Below are positions 35,701 to 47,400 of a stretch of DNA of 64,000 nucleotides, piece after piece (the stretch's first letter is position 1; the number at the start of each line of letters is the position of its first letter). This DNA is from Cladocopium goreaui (Eukaryota > Sar > Dinophyceae > Suessiales > Symbiodiniaceae): positions 849,580 through 913,579 of the forward strand of contig CAMXCT020006334.1 of assembly GCA_947184155.2 (NCBI GenBank), written 5' to 3'. Under the pieces are notes generated by a model. That model saw nothing but the letters and a program-made list of their open reading frames with translations. It was not told the DNA's origin and did not search any database. Position numbers and translations under genes: made by a program.

Positions 35701-38700
35701 TGCCTTTCGTCAACTCAACGCGGAGATGATTTAGCAGCGCTATAGATTTTCTTGGTGAAATGCAGAACTGAGTTCACAAAATAGGGAAATTGAGAATGTT
35801 GGAAATATTGCAGGTTGTCAACCAGTCACCCAAAATTTGTCCTGACGTGACACCATTTTGTTCGGAAACACAAACGGCCGCGTAGAAGGCTGCTGATCCA
35901 CATGGAAAATACCTGTTTGCTGTGGATGTCGATTATAGTTTCACTCCCGCTCTTAAAGTCATAGATCCAAATGGGTGCAAATTGTGGTGTTATGATATTA
36001 GTTTTGCATGTTTCTTGTTTGTGTAAATTCTTTTGGAAGCGGCAAGGAGGAGGAAAGCGAAGAGACGGCCGAGTTTCAGGAGGCCTTGAACCGTGGGGCC
36101 GATATGTTGGGGGATTCCCCAACGTCTGGAAACTACAGTTGTGAAAATTTGATATCTTTGGGGAATAATTTTGGGGAAAAAATAATAAACCAATCCCCAA
36201 ATCACCATGAATAGCTGGTAACCATTCACAAATGGGTGGTTTATGGCATTGTTTTACCCACATTACTGAGAATGAATCAACCCCTGCCCACGTAGGCGAA
36301 AGGGGAACTGATATGTTTGCCTGTGCCCTGGCTCCGACCAGCATGGTGAAGGCAAGGGGAGGCTTTTCAGAGGAGAAAACTGTGCTGATGCGCCTAAAAG
36401 AAGCGCCGCACAGCGGATCGCAAGTGCGTGAAGAAGAAGTTCTTCCTGGACAATCAGCCGAAGCCGGAGGCCAAGGACATCGGCTAATTTCTGCGCTGGG
36501 TAAAAGAACCCCAACGTACCCACTGCAGCAAACATGCCTGCCGCCCGTTGGAGCCCATCGACACCCGTCGGAGTGCCCAAGCCGAGATCACGTCCAACGC
36601 CTGCAAGCAAAAGGATGTCACTTTAATAGTAGCATCCATACAGCTGAAGCCATCCAAGAAGGCTGACGCAAATGCTGGGAAATTAACAAAAGCAGAATGG
36701 AAGCTGGAAGCCCACCCCTTGCCAAGAGGGGCAAGGGCGTTAGAGCACGAAAGACACATCAGCTCCCTAGCCTCACTGAAGTCAGAACATGAATCTGATC
36801 GCTTTGGGTTGAAGAATGGACCTGGCAAAGCCAATTTTATTTAACACGTGCTAATCCTGCTGCTGACTGGCAACCTGGTTTGGTGGATCAAGGGGTACAC
36901 CATTTTTTGCAATCGCCATGGGAAAATGATGATCAATAGTAATGGAGTTTTGGGGTAAATATGCCATTTTTAATCCAGTTTAAGGATGTCTCAAGAGATG
37001 GGTCAAAAGCATCCGTACCGATGTGAAGAGAACTTTTAGTCAAAATGGTTTATACAAATTGGTGAAGAGGCCAAAAAGGTTGCCAAAATGCAGCAGAAAG
37101 TCTGTGATTGTGATTTAGATAGATTATGATGGATTGATCAAAATATACCCTCTGGTAAACTAACATAACCATGGAAAATCACCATTTTGAATGGGTAAAT
37201 CCACTATTTCTATGGCCATTTTCAATAGCAAACTGTTAGTTTACCAGAGGGTATCCAAACCAAACCCATGTTTGGTTGCCAACCCATCAAATCATCCGGG
37301 TTTTCGTCGTTGCTGTTTAAACAGCGTGCACTGGTGGGCACTGTTATTGGAGACGACAGTCTGCTGCTGCTGTTTTGGAAGCAAAAGTGTGGTCAGGAAT
37401 TTATATATTATTATGAGGACAAAATTCATGTACAAAGACTTAAAGACCCAATATTATCATTATATATATATATATATATATCAATACTATTCGAACAGTG
37501 TTTGACATGCAAAGACAAAATAAGATGGTGTGTTATGTTCTTACCTGTGGAAAATTGCTAATGAATAGAACTAATTTTTGAATATATGTTTGATTACTTA
37601 TCCAGAAGACTGAGACGTAACTTAGTAGTCAATAGTTTGGGTCTGCCTGAAAATAGGGTACCCCATTCCATCCACTTGTTCATCATAGTTTTCCCTAGTG
37701 AAAGGCCCAAACATGGGGGGTTTATCATCTCCATTTTCAGACTCGCCCCAATATCATCCCTAATATCCATTATTCATTGGGTTACACCATGTTACACCCC
37801 TATTTTTTCATGGTTGGAATTCCCTATCTTGGCTGTCACGCAGGGCAGCTATTCCTTGTCGGCCTTGCAGTTGTTGGTCACCAATTTGCACGCCTCCGAG
37901 GACCCAGATTCTTTCGGCGTTTTCGTCACTTGAGCGGGGAAAAACACATTAAAGGTGCATTGAAAAAACATCAGTTCGCCAATGGAAATCGTTACTGTAT
38001 CGTTTGGATGGTTTGAGCAGATTTGATGAATCAAAAAGTGCCGATTTGGGCTATGAACAGATGGGTTGGCCTGAAAAATGTTGGAGAAAAGCGCGAAGTC
38101 TCATCACTTTCGTACTGTTGAAAAACAGAACCCGTTTTTGGACACAGCCCCTTGCTTGGTGAAGGGAAATCACATGAAATCACCTTTCGATATTGACAAG
38201 TCAAAAATTCCATGTTCATGGGATCGTCCCATATGTTCATTCAAGGTTTCCCTATGAATTTCGCATGAAAACCTCCATTTGTTCAACCTCCATTTGTTCC
38301 ATGCGATGTTCCAGCCCTAGCTTCCCCATAGCTGCCCATAGCAGGAGACGATGCGTCAGGCCGTGAAGTCCTTGGTCGAGGCGAAGGCGGATGCCCGGAG
38401 ACCCTTTTTTTCGCTTCGCGCGCGGATCGATGGGGCGGAGTTCGGGGAGATTTGGTGATATTTTAATGGGATCTTAATGGACTTTTTAATGGAATCCTTA
38501 ATGGGATTTACCCTCTGGTAATTTGTTACATAGCTATTGAAAATGGCCATTTATAGTGGAATTTCCCATCAAAAATTGTGATTTTCCATGGCTATGTTAG
38601 TTTACCAGAGGGTAATGGGATGGATCATGGGATGGATCATGGGATTTCAGCTGAGCCAGCTGCACTGAAGCCATGGGATTTCATGGGAGACCTGAAATCG

Positions 38701-39270
38701 AAACGCCGGGTATACCGTGTGTCATCGTTGAGCTATCCGTTCTGAAGGTCGGTGAACCGGGCTTGCGCTATCCCCTAAAAAATTCCCCATCATCCCGCCC
38801 GTGTCTTGGTCTTTTTTGAGCCCCTTGTTAACCCACCATGAATGTAGATCATGGTTCCGTGTTCCATTTTCCTTCCTCATCACTGTCATATGTTGTTGAT
38901 ATTTGATGTTTTAAATATATCGAACAGGTACATACAAGTTCTGTATGTTTGGAATTGTTTGGAGAACTCAAGTACTTATTTTCGCCTCAAAAAGGAACCA
39001 TTAAATTCAATCAATTAAGTTATATTTGCAGTAATTTGTTTTATACATGCAATTAAAAAACTATATATAAAGTTATCCCACCTCATTTATTACCCATGAT
39101 ATCACATGATTTTTCAACATACCATGACTGGACTTGGCTAAACACCCCACTCCCCGAGGTCAACTGCGAAGTCTCCGAGACGCCCTTGCTCTCTGCGCTG
39201 CAGAGCCGCTGCGTCAGCGGGCTGCGGGCCGTGTGTCCGGGGGGCCCAGGGGCCCGGGGGAGATGATGGA
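32750..39270 (+). CDS. Further putative small + strand exons
   Basis: Islands with coding-like sequence: about 32751-32815 (acceptor ACCGCAG; LREAFDDQRDVLWHSNQRG), 35082-35150 (acceptor CGACAG), 35465-35590 (KLLTLQNSLDLGADANAQA, faintly ankyrin-like in GADANA), 36040-36115 (GKEEESEETAEFQEALNRGA), about 36330-36480, 37849-37930 (acceptor CACGCAG; LSALQLLVTNLHASEDPDS), 38347-38400 (ETMRQAVKSLVEAKADARR) and 39158-39270. No family is identified with confidence. They are separated by AT-rich DNA carrying MITEs and satellites. The number of genes cannot be decided by eye. Confidence 0.3.
32872..33592. repeat. GATGATGTT minisatellite
   Basis: About 720 bases of almost pure ATG and TTG triplets in GAT phase, arranged as GATGATGTT, GATGATGATGTT and GATGTT units in shifting order. 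Every triplet respects the same phase; rare CTG, GTG, GAC and GAG variants are single-base changes. Two frames stay open (D/V or M/L only), which is not taken as protein evidence. Confidence 0.95.
33600..34320. other. Noncoding DNA with a degenerate MITE-like unit
   Basis: No gene is seen. A diverged MITE family 1 relative may begin at 34044 (TACCCTTTGGTAATTCATAT), but its right end is not clear. Confidence 0.35.
34428..34680. repeat. ATGCCAGACAGA 12-bp degenerate array
   Basis: Successive units such as GCCAGACAGAAT and GCCAGATAGA, decaying to GCCAGAAAGA and TGTCAGATAGA toward the right. The upstream 34345-34420 holds two copies of a GGATGCTGTGGAGTG unit. Confidence 0.85.
36165..36262 (-). 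mobile_element. MITE family 2, copy c
   Basis: Same orientation as the copy at 25611. Shared interior and right end read AATGGGTGGTTTATGGCATT and TTTTACCCACAT. The left end is worn. Confidence 0.6.
37146..37253. mobile_element. MITE family 1, copy c
   Basis: A 108-bp foldback: TACCCTCTGGTAAACTAA on the left and TTAGTTTACCAGAGGGTA on the right, interior CATGGAAAATCACCAT and ATGGCCATTTTCAATAGC. Very close to copy a. Confidence 0.9.
38509..38614. mobile_element. MITE family 1, copy d
   Basis: A 106-bp foldback with ends TACCCTCTGGTAA and TTACCAGAGGGTA and the family interior GAAAATGGCCAT, GATTTTCCATGG. It is next to a predicted exon at 38347-38400. Confidence 0.9.
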
Positions 39271-39435
39271 GATCCTATCGAAAACGCGATGTTTTGTAGG
39301 AAAAACCATGGGAAAACTGGGAGGTTTCAGCAACAACACGTCAATGTTTTACGTTGCCAGGGAAAATTATATGGTTAAAATTTTCTTGTGTTCTAATGTT
39401 TTCTATCCCCGAGGATCCAGCGTAGTGAAATAGCA

Positions 39436-39550
39436 TCAACATTCACAAATGTAGGCTCTCAGGGCCACATTGGGGTTTTAGATGCCTCCGTAGCCCCCAG
39501 AACCAACATTCACAAAAATGAATTTTTGTGATTTTTTAAGAATTCACATG
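39436..39550. repeat. Dispersed repeat with ACATTCAC and CACATGTGA
   Basis: Contains ACATTCACAAATGTAGGC, CCAACATTCACAAAAATG and TTCACATGTGAG, related to segments at 49260-49369 and 59171-59215. The inner TTCACAAAAATGAATTTTTGTGA is a local hairpin. Confidence 0.65.
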
Positions 39551-39570
39551 TGAGATTTGGGGGGCCAATC

Positions 39571-42500
39571 TTATACCTCCAACAGCCAATCTGCTGCGCA
39601 CAACATCATTTTTTTCACCCCTTTCGGCCGGTAGGTTCGCAACCTAATGAGGAACCGGCCCAGCAAGCGGAGCTCAAGGAGCTTCCTGTGCACCCGCTTC
39701 GCCAAACCTTTGCAGGTTCCGATCATGTCCTCATCCATGTAGGTGTGGTAAAACCTGCAATTGTACCTCGTCCGGAGCATCGAAAGGTTCAAGTCACTGA
39801 AGACCTCAGATTTCGATGAAAATCATGGCCCATCATCATGTCAGGATGTCTCAATGCTTCAACATCCTTCTGCCAAAAAAAAACTTTGCCCAAAACAACT
39901 CACTAGATGGGAGAAAGATCAGGAAACACAAAATCAGCTCAAGCAAGATCAAGGCACATGGAACTTTGGCTTCAGAGCCCACTGCAGAATGCCACGGCTC
40001 TGATGCCACTTCGCAAGCGCACGGTAGAGCTTGAGAAACCTAGCAAAGAACACCAACATGTTAACAAATTGATAGTCCGCAAGATTTTGGGATATCTCTT
40101 TGTTGGTTCAGTTTGTTGGAAAAGAAAACAAATATGTTTTCCCACCATTTGCATAGAAAAGGAGCTGCAGAGAGGTTCTGTAGATCTCGGAAGCTTCATC
40201 TGCAGTCAGATACCGTTGCGCAGCTTCAACTTGCAGAAACCATCGGCAAATTGCACTGAGAGCTCCATGAGTCAGCAGCAGAACTTCTGATGGTCCAGGG
40301 CCTTCAGAACGCTGACTTTCAGTGATCACCAGGGATGCAACCTTATCCTGAAGGAATGCAACAAGGACCCGGCCAGCATAGGCTTTGATGCGAAGCTCTG
40401 GGTAATCACCCTGAGGTACCACCAGCAGTGCGGCACAGATTGGCTGTTGGTAATGCCTTCGCAGGGAATTCATAATATATATATATATAATTTATATAGG
40501 TTTTCCCCAAAAAAAACATGTTCCCTTGTAACCAGGCCAGGGGAAAACACATAAACACAAGTTTTTGACTTTCAGCATGCCGTCCTGATCTTCTTGGCTT
40601 GGCACCACCGGTTAAACTGACGTGTCATACAACTCAGTTGGTCGCTCAAAGTGCCACCACCTGAGTTTCACTATATATATATATATATAAGAGACATCAA
40701 AACATATAAGTTTAACAAAACATGAGGGGACCCTAATATACAACCAAATTTATATTATATATATATTATATATATAACAGAAACAACTTATAAGTTTAAC
40801 AAACATGAGGGGAACCCTAACATTTAACTCAGTTCATATATATATATATAGACAGAAAAACATACAAATTTAACACACATGAGGGTAACCCTAATATATA
40901 TTATTATAACTCAGTTCAAGGCACCGAAAACGTTGTATTCGTTCAACAAGTGGATCGTGCTTGCATTTGTCCATTGCAGAATGCCAAGGTTGACAGTATG
41001 CATGCCTAGGCTGCACCAGATCGACACCACATAGAATTTTCAAGTTGATTTCAAAACGAATCAATAATTGATTTATCTATCAACGCTATAACGTAACATA
41101 TCAACTAATAGTACGACCCAACTCACAAAACCAATGATTCATCAAATCACTGTTGAAATCCAGCCATGTTACTGCACATGCGTACCATTGACGGCACGAA
41201 TCCAGTGACAGCCTCAGCAAAATCTGATGGGTTAAGGTGAAGGGACCTCTTGGGGAAGGATTTGTCTTGTGTGTGTTTGTGCTTGTTGCATGACTAAAAG
41301 ACAGCTAGAAAACAAATATAACATAATTCACGTTTTGCTGAATGAGAAGCTGCGATCGGATTGACATAGTTCTTCAAGCTGTGCAGAAAAAACTGGGGCA
41401 CAGTCATCTGTGGGAAGTTGATCGCCTCTTCGAACTTTGTGTACCTTGCAGATAGGTCCACAGCTAAGCTATATTGATCATATATAAAAAAAATATATAT
41501 ATATATATATATATATAATCATATCTTATATATATATTGTCAATTTCTCCACATCTCAACGACTTATTGTTTGGCTCAATTCGCTTAAAATATTAGTAGC
41601 TATATATTTGTATTGTTTCAAACCATATATTCAAAGATCTGCTATGTGGAACCAAGATGCTGATAAGGTCCAGGTTTTTTGGTGGCATAACAGGCATGAC
41701 AAAGGTCAAGAGCTTTGTAATGACGTTTGAAATCCCAAATTTCTCGATGCCACTTCCAGTCTCCACGGCACTCTACCAATGCAAAACAGTGTCGAAAAGC
41801 TTTTCCACCTTTGCGTTGACGTTCAGGGTCAAGAGGTGATCCATCTTCCTTTACGGAAGGCCAGCGCCCAACATACGCAGCCTCATCAGCTCGGAGCAGG
41901 TACGAGTGTCAGGGAACCCAGTTCAAAATACTGGATGGCATTGCAGCTGTTGGACCCAGATATCGATATACTAGCTAACATTATCTTTAGTTGGAACAAG
42001 CTTGGATTCAGGGTATCTAGTTGTAGATTCAAAATGCTCCAAGTCACATTAAGAGACCATGCAGTCACACGTAGTACTGGATCCAAAGTACGTGTACCCA
42101 GTGACAGTTCGTGGCGCAGCGAAAAGAAGACAAATCTCGATAGGTCAGAACCTGTAGCCAGGCCATGGGTAGTCCATGTAAACTATGTTTGATGATTGAG
42201 GGACAGGGTTATGTCAATATATATATATATATCTATATATATATATATGATTGTGGAACATATATATCCTCGCTGGGTATATATATAATATCTTAAACTT
42301 AAAAAAAAAAACTGATGGCCGAATTATCATCAAAGAAACTCTCAACATGCTGGAGGACCAGGCTGATCATCATTACAATAAGTTTTGATCCTGCCAGTGT
42401 GTATCGAGCGTCATCACCCGAAAATCCAATTGGATGGTGTTGCTTCTCTTGGCATGCTGGGTGTTCATCCGGTTGAAATTGTTGCCAATGGGACCAAAAC

Positions 42501-44240
42501 TCTGAGATATCTCCAGGTTTCCAAGTGATCTTCTCGGTCTCCTTGTGCGCTGGCTGAGGATCATATGCGATGAGGCATGCAACACTGAGGTACCCAAGTC
42601 TGTTGGTGGGGAATGGTGCAGCAAGGATAGTGATCACTTAAGGCAACCCGTTTGGTAGAAATTGTTATAATAGGTGTTTGTTATGTTTTGTAGGTGTCTG
42701 TAGGTGTATAATATTTATCAGCAATTAATGACCTCAGGCAATCCGAATCCAAGCATCCATCAAATAACATAAGAGCTCATGAGGCAGTACCATCGGCACC
42801 CTCATAGTCGATGTAGCCTTCTTATCATCTGAAGACAAATCTTTGATCGGGATCTCAACGAAGTACATTGACTCAGTGGGCCAATGGGTCACAACGAGAC
42901 ACAATTCCACTTCGGCAAGGGCTGCAGTGAGTGTGAAAAGGAAAATGCGAACAAAATGAAGAAGGTCTGGAATGAGCACAAAAGTACCACAGCAGCCTTC
43001 GATTGAACAAGCTAGACAGCGGTCTTCGGATCATGCGAATACCGCCTATACTGGCAGCCGAGTGGCAAGTGGCAGCTGAAGCGCTCTCACCAAATCCCTC
43101 TCACAGTTGGCAGGGTGCCTCCCACTGGTTCCAATGCGCGCGATCTTCTTTGTCAGCTCGCTGCAATGGCCACCGCTTTCCTTATCGCAATCATGATCTA
43201 GCATCAGCACCATAAAGGTAAATAATTTAAAAGACTGAATTGGTATCAACGATATATGATAATATATATATGTATATGGATTCCGATGAAGTGCAAAATA
43301 TATCTAAGATTATCGATTAAACTAGTATTAGTAACAAATTCATCGGTGGTGTGGGTTTGGAGCAATGTAAGATATCGATATAGATATATATATATATATA
43401 TATGAAGAAATTATAATATATTATATTATATACCGATCGATATAAATAATATATTTTGTAATGTTATACATGTTGAACCTATGTGTTCTGAGCATGAAAT
43501 ATTCTCATCAGCACAGCAATGCCAAACCCATTGTGGTGTTTGTTAAATAACTAATAACTAATATAAACCATATAAACCAATCCCAGGTCTTTTCAATACA
43601 AGTTAAAACACTTCATGTGTCAGCACTTTATCACGCATGGGACATGGGGATACTGTTCAGGATCTTAGCTCAGCTCTTTGGCCTCAAAGGCTACACAACC
43701 AAGATTCGACAACACATGCTTGAGCAGCTTCCTGAAGACCAGCTGCTGAAGATGCCTGAGACCACATCCCACTATATCATCAGGTTGAAATCATCACAAC
43801 CTTAATTAGACCGAAACAAATTTATTGTCGTACAGGTCTGGAGTGAAGTAGTTCAGAATCAATGAACCAGTGAAATAAAATAACAGCCATGCCAACCTGT
43901 TTTAATTTGAAGTCTACCTCATAGCCAAGCCACTCCTTTGCCCAGTGTCGACAGAAGGTGCTCCGCATAGCTTGTATCTGCGACGGAAGCTGGAAGGCGA
44001 GACCAGAAGTACAAGTGGTGGATCTCATATATTGACTGCTGATCAGTGATAGGTTCAAATTAAATTCAAAAGTGACTGCTGATCAGTGATAGGTTCAAAT
44101 TAAATTCAAAAGTTTTTTTTTTCCCATGCGTCTCTTCAGGTTTCACGAGATCTCAGGAAACAGGTGCAAATCGAGCGACCTCCACAAGCTGTCACCACTG
44201 CTATGCAATGTCAGTAGACTGCATTGCGCAGTTCCCTTGT
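39571..44240 (-). CDS. Multi-exon gene of a dinoflagellate-expanded family (Y-x-DED, PIGFSGD motifs)
   Basis: Exons read from right to left: about 44190-44135 (GDSLWRSLDLHLFPEIS), 44010-43890 (MRSTFCRHWAKEWLGYEVDF, donor GTTGGC), perhaps 43790-43660, 43200-43090 (CERDL, donor GTGAGA), 42920-42735 (MVLPHELLCYLMDAW), 42620-42345 (ISEFWSHWQQFQPDEHP, then PIGFSGDDARYTLAGSK), about 42150-42045 (TLDPVLRVTAWSLNV), 41860-41650 (RGDWKWHREIWDFKRH, then CHAC), about 41450-41350, 41000-40910 (MHTVNLGILQWTNASTIHLL), 40470-40235 and 39750-39571 (FYHTYMDEDMIGTCKG). From memory, the order PHELL, FW, HGD-like, GDWxWH, CxxC, LGI, Y-x-DED-x2-G recurs in a repeat-encoded protein family of dinoflagellates. No function is established, and a transposon origin is only inferred. 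In this copy the HGD position reads SGD. Introns carry (TA)n tracts. Borders are approximate. Confidence 0.55.
40695..40925. repeat. Three ~75-bp intronic repeat units
   Basis: Three copies of a unit with AAGTTTAACAAACATGAGGG followed by AACCCTAATAT, each attached to a (TA)n tract and AACTCAGTTCA. They lie inside the 39.57-44.2 kb gene, probably in one intron. Confidence 0.8.
44033..44112. repeat. Perfect 40-bp tandem duplication
   Basis: Copies 44033-44072 and 44073-44112 are identical; each begins TGACTGCTGATCAGTGATAG. They lie at the upstream edge of an exon of the - strand gene, so the copy number may affect the splice region. Confidence 0.9.
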
Positions 44241-44499
44241 CCCGGGGCCGAGGCTAAGAGCTCTTAAACCAGTAAAAAAAAAAAATGGTTCAATGTAGAT
44301 CGATTTAAATACAATTTGATTAAGTGTTTGAAATTTATGTTGAAAATTGTTAAATGGAGATATGTTTCCAACTGGCCTCATCCCAGGTTCCTACCAAGAC
44401 AGTTATATGTACAGGCCCTGCTCGAAATCTAAGCACCACATCTCTCCACATTCATTTAAACAAAACTCATGGCTGCCAGGCGCAGGGTCAACACCCTAG

Positions 44500-47400
44500 T
44501 CACTTGGAGGGTGCTGCTGATCCCTTTGCCTTGGCCTTAGCCTTTGATTTGGCCTTTGGCATCAAACTTTTGACAGTTGCAGCGGCCGATTTGTAAGACG
44601 ACACTGCTGCCACAAGTCCTTGGGTCAATTCAACCAGCGTTGTCTCCTCTGATCCACGCGCCATCGCAGCCTGCAACGACAGAGGATAGACATGTAAAAC
44701 AATAACTTCAGAACATGTGTGGGTTGTTCACTTAAATTGAGGTCACTGAAAGTTGTTTCATTGTTGACTACTAATAATTAGTCAGTACTGTATTTGTGAT
44801 GATCAGGTTGTCCCATGCCTCCAATTTGCTACGTTCACCCTCAAGTTTCTTAACGTGGGTCTCAACATCGGACAAAGCTGCAGTCTTCATAGCTTCCGGC
44901 CTAGGCCAGTTCATCTTTCGGTGGCTGGCGAATGTGAATCATATATCAACATGAGCATGCAGGGGCCCTCAGACCCAGACACACCAGCTTTGGTGAGCAC
45001 TGGGGCCCAACCTTGGATGACGCAGATTATATGAATATATTCATATATATGTTTATCATTCATTCATGCCAGCCCTCCACATATCAATATCAATACATGT
45101 ATACAATGATGCAGGTAGGTATGACTCTAATTCTTCCAAGAAGCTTTTTCCTTCGAGAATCATGGCAGACGCTTGCTGCATAGCCTCAGATGCTTCGAGC
45201 AGTGGTATGTTTGAAATCACATCTGTAATTCCTGTGTCGCAACTGTTCTCCACACCCAGCATTAACATGATCCCAAGTAACTCCTTTGGCTTGCTGTTCT
45301 GCCGTCTTTGCCTTCGGTGGCCTTTTCGATTCAGCATCTCTGTTCCCTGCGTTTGGCTTGGGCTTGGGGGTTGGTGTCTGAGGTCGATTTGTGTTGCCAG
45401 ATCCACTAGGCGCCGCTGGATCAAGAAGGGTGGGCGTCTGGAACGAGTTGGGCACAACATTCAACGGATTTGTCCTGAGCAATGCATTAAAATCAACACA
45501 ATGTATGGGGAAATGTTGAGAGACGAGAATTAATTACATAGTTTCAGGCCTATAATATTTTGTGATGCTTATGCTGTCTTGCTAGTGATGCTGTGGTAAA
45601 ACTGAGATATGAACATCATGCTGCCAGCATGTGCGTTGTCGATAGCGGCTTCCTTCGCAATCTCAACAGATTGGGTCACCCTTGTCGCTGATGTTTCAGA
45701 CGTAGAGTTCCAGCACAGATACATTTTCAGCTCCTGATCAGCTCAGTGCAAGGTATGATATATATATATATACCATCGATCATATGTTTGGTGACATTAA
45801 CATGTATTTTGACCATGGTTTCACTGCAAGACAGCTGAGATGGGCACCGGGGCATCAGGGTTCATCTGCCATTGTCCATCCTTTTCCTGCAGCAAATCAA
45901 GTGGTGTAATAGATCTATATATATATATTTCTATATCTATATATATATATAATATATATATGAATGATATATACAATATATATGTAGTACTACTAGCTAG
46001 TGTAATATATCTATATATATTGAAAAGCATACTCTGAACCCACCCCTGTGGTCTGTCGTGGTTTCCCTTTGTCCTTGGAGCTAATGATTCCATCGACCAA
46101 GGCCAAATTCTGATGGTACTTCTTCAGAAGGTCCTCAGAACACAGTTTCTTTCCTCAATATTATCCAGTTCATGTCGGCTGTATGTTAACAAGCAATACA
46201 TATATATATATAGTTATTCCCCAAACTGATAGTAATCAGCATTCAAACAAGCAACACAAATAGAACACAACACATGCACCACAACACTGTGACCAACTAG
46301 TGACTTGTATTATTAACTTCTGCAGTGCAATCAAGCTGCGTCACGAGACATCAGTGCATACTCACCTCTGCGTTCATGATCTCTCTCCGCACGAAGACTG
46401 GCCAGCAGTGTGCTGGCACTCCAGTTTTCATTGCATTGACAAAATTCTTCAAACAGCTGCCATCGTTCTTGGTGGCTCGCTTTGCCACCTCATGGTCAAT
46501 ACATGAAAGCAAAACCACAAGGAAACTGTGCAGCATGAGCAGCTGCTGATGTAGAACCATGTTTGTTCTGGAAGTACAACCAATTTATTCAAGGCACCTT
46601 TGGCCTTGATCTCCTTCCATTTGCTTGAAATCTCAGGTGGACACTTCTCGCCTCAGATTGCGAATTTACCAAAGCCATGCTGACAACATATCTGTGAACA
46701 AAGTTGCGATGGCAGCAACAAAGAACAAACTATTGATATCGAGGTGCTGGTCACCGATCTGTGAAATCGCATGTAGCTGTTCCGTAAAGCAGCCTTTGCT
46801 TCTGCATCATCAGAAGCTGGGCTCTCCGAAGACTGACCACCATCTCCAGGACCAGGCAATGCAGGTGAGGCATGGGCCACGGAAGTCGGGGTTGCAACTT
46901 CTGTTGCTGGCGCAGGGCTCTCCAAAGCTGGTGGTGTTGGCACCAAAGGCTTGACTTCAACATTCCCTGCAGCATCAACAGTGAGGTCAATTGCTGCTGC
47001 AGCATGTGCCGAAGGCTCTCTTGCTGGCTTCGAACTGGCTGTAGAAACAACACTGGAGGTAGACGGAGTGACCAGCTTGACTGATGGGCTAAGTGTCAAG
47101 CCAGCCTTCACTGCAGCATCTGGTGCCATGGGGATCCAAACATCTTGAAGAACACCAGCCAACTCCATCACAACAGAGGTGTGTCCAGGCATTTCCTGGG
47201 GAGCAATGCTACGGTTCAAATCCAAGGTTGTCTTGCGCAGAAGGCAGGCATGAACATCAGACGCCTGGGGCACAAAAGATTTCATCCTTTTGCCATCACT
47301 ACTCGCTTCAGAAGCAGCATCGCTGTTTGATCCACCAACATTTTCCACGTCCTTCTCAGCATTGGGTCCATCCACAGGGACAGGTTCATCAACCTTGTCA

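Noticed and set aside
43617..43805. + strand frame of 62 residues that looks protein-like
   Set aside because: The - strand reading of the same bases is also open and fits the surrounding - strand gene; neither is proven, so no separate + gene is called.
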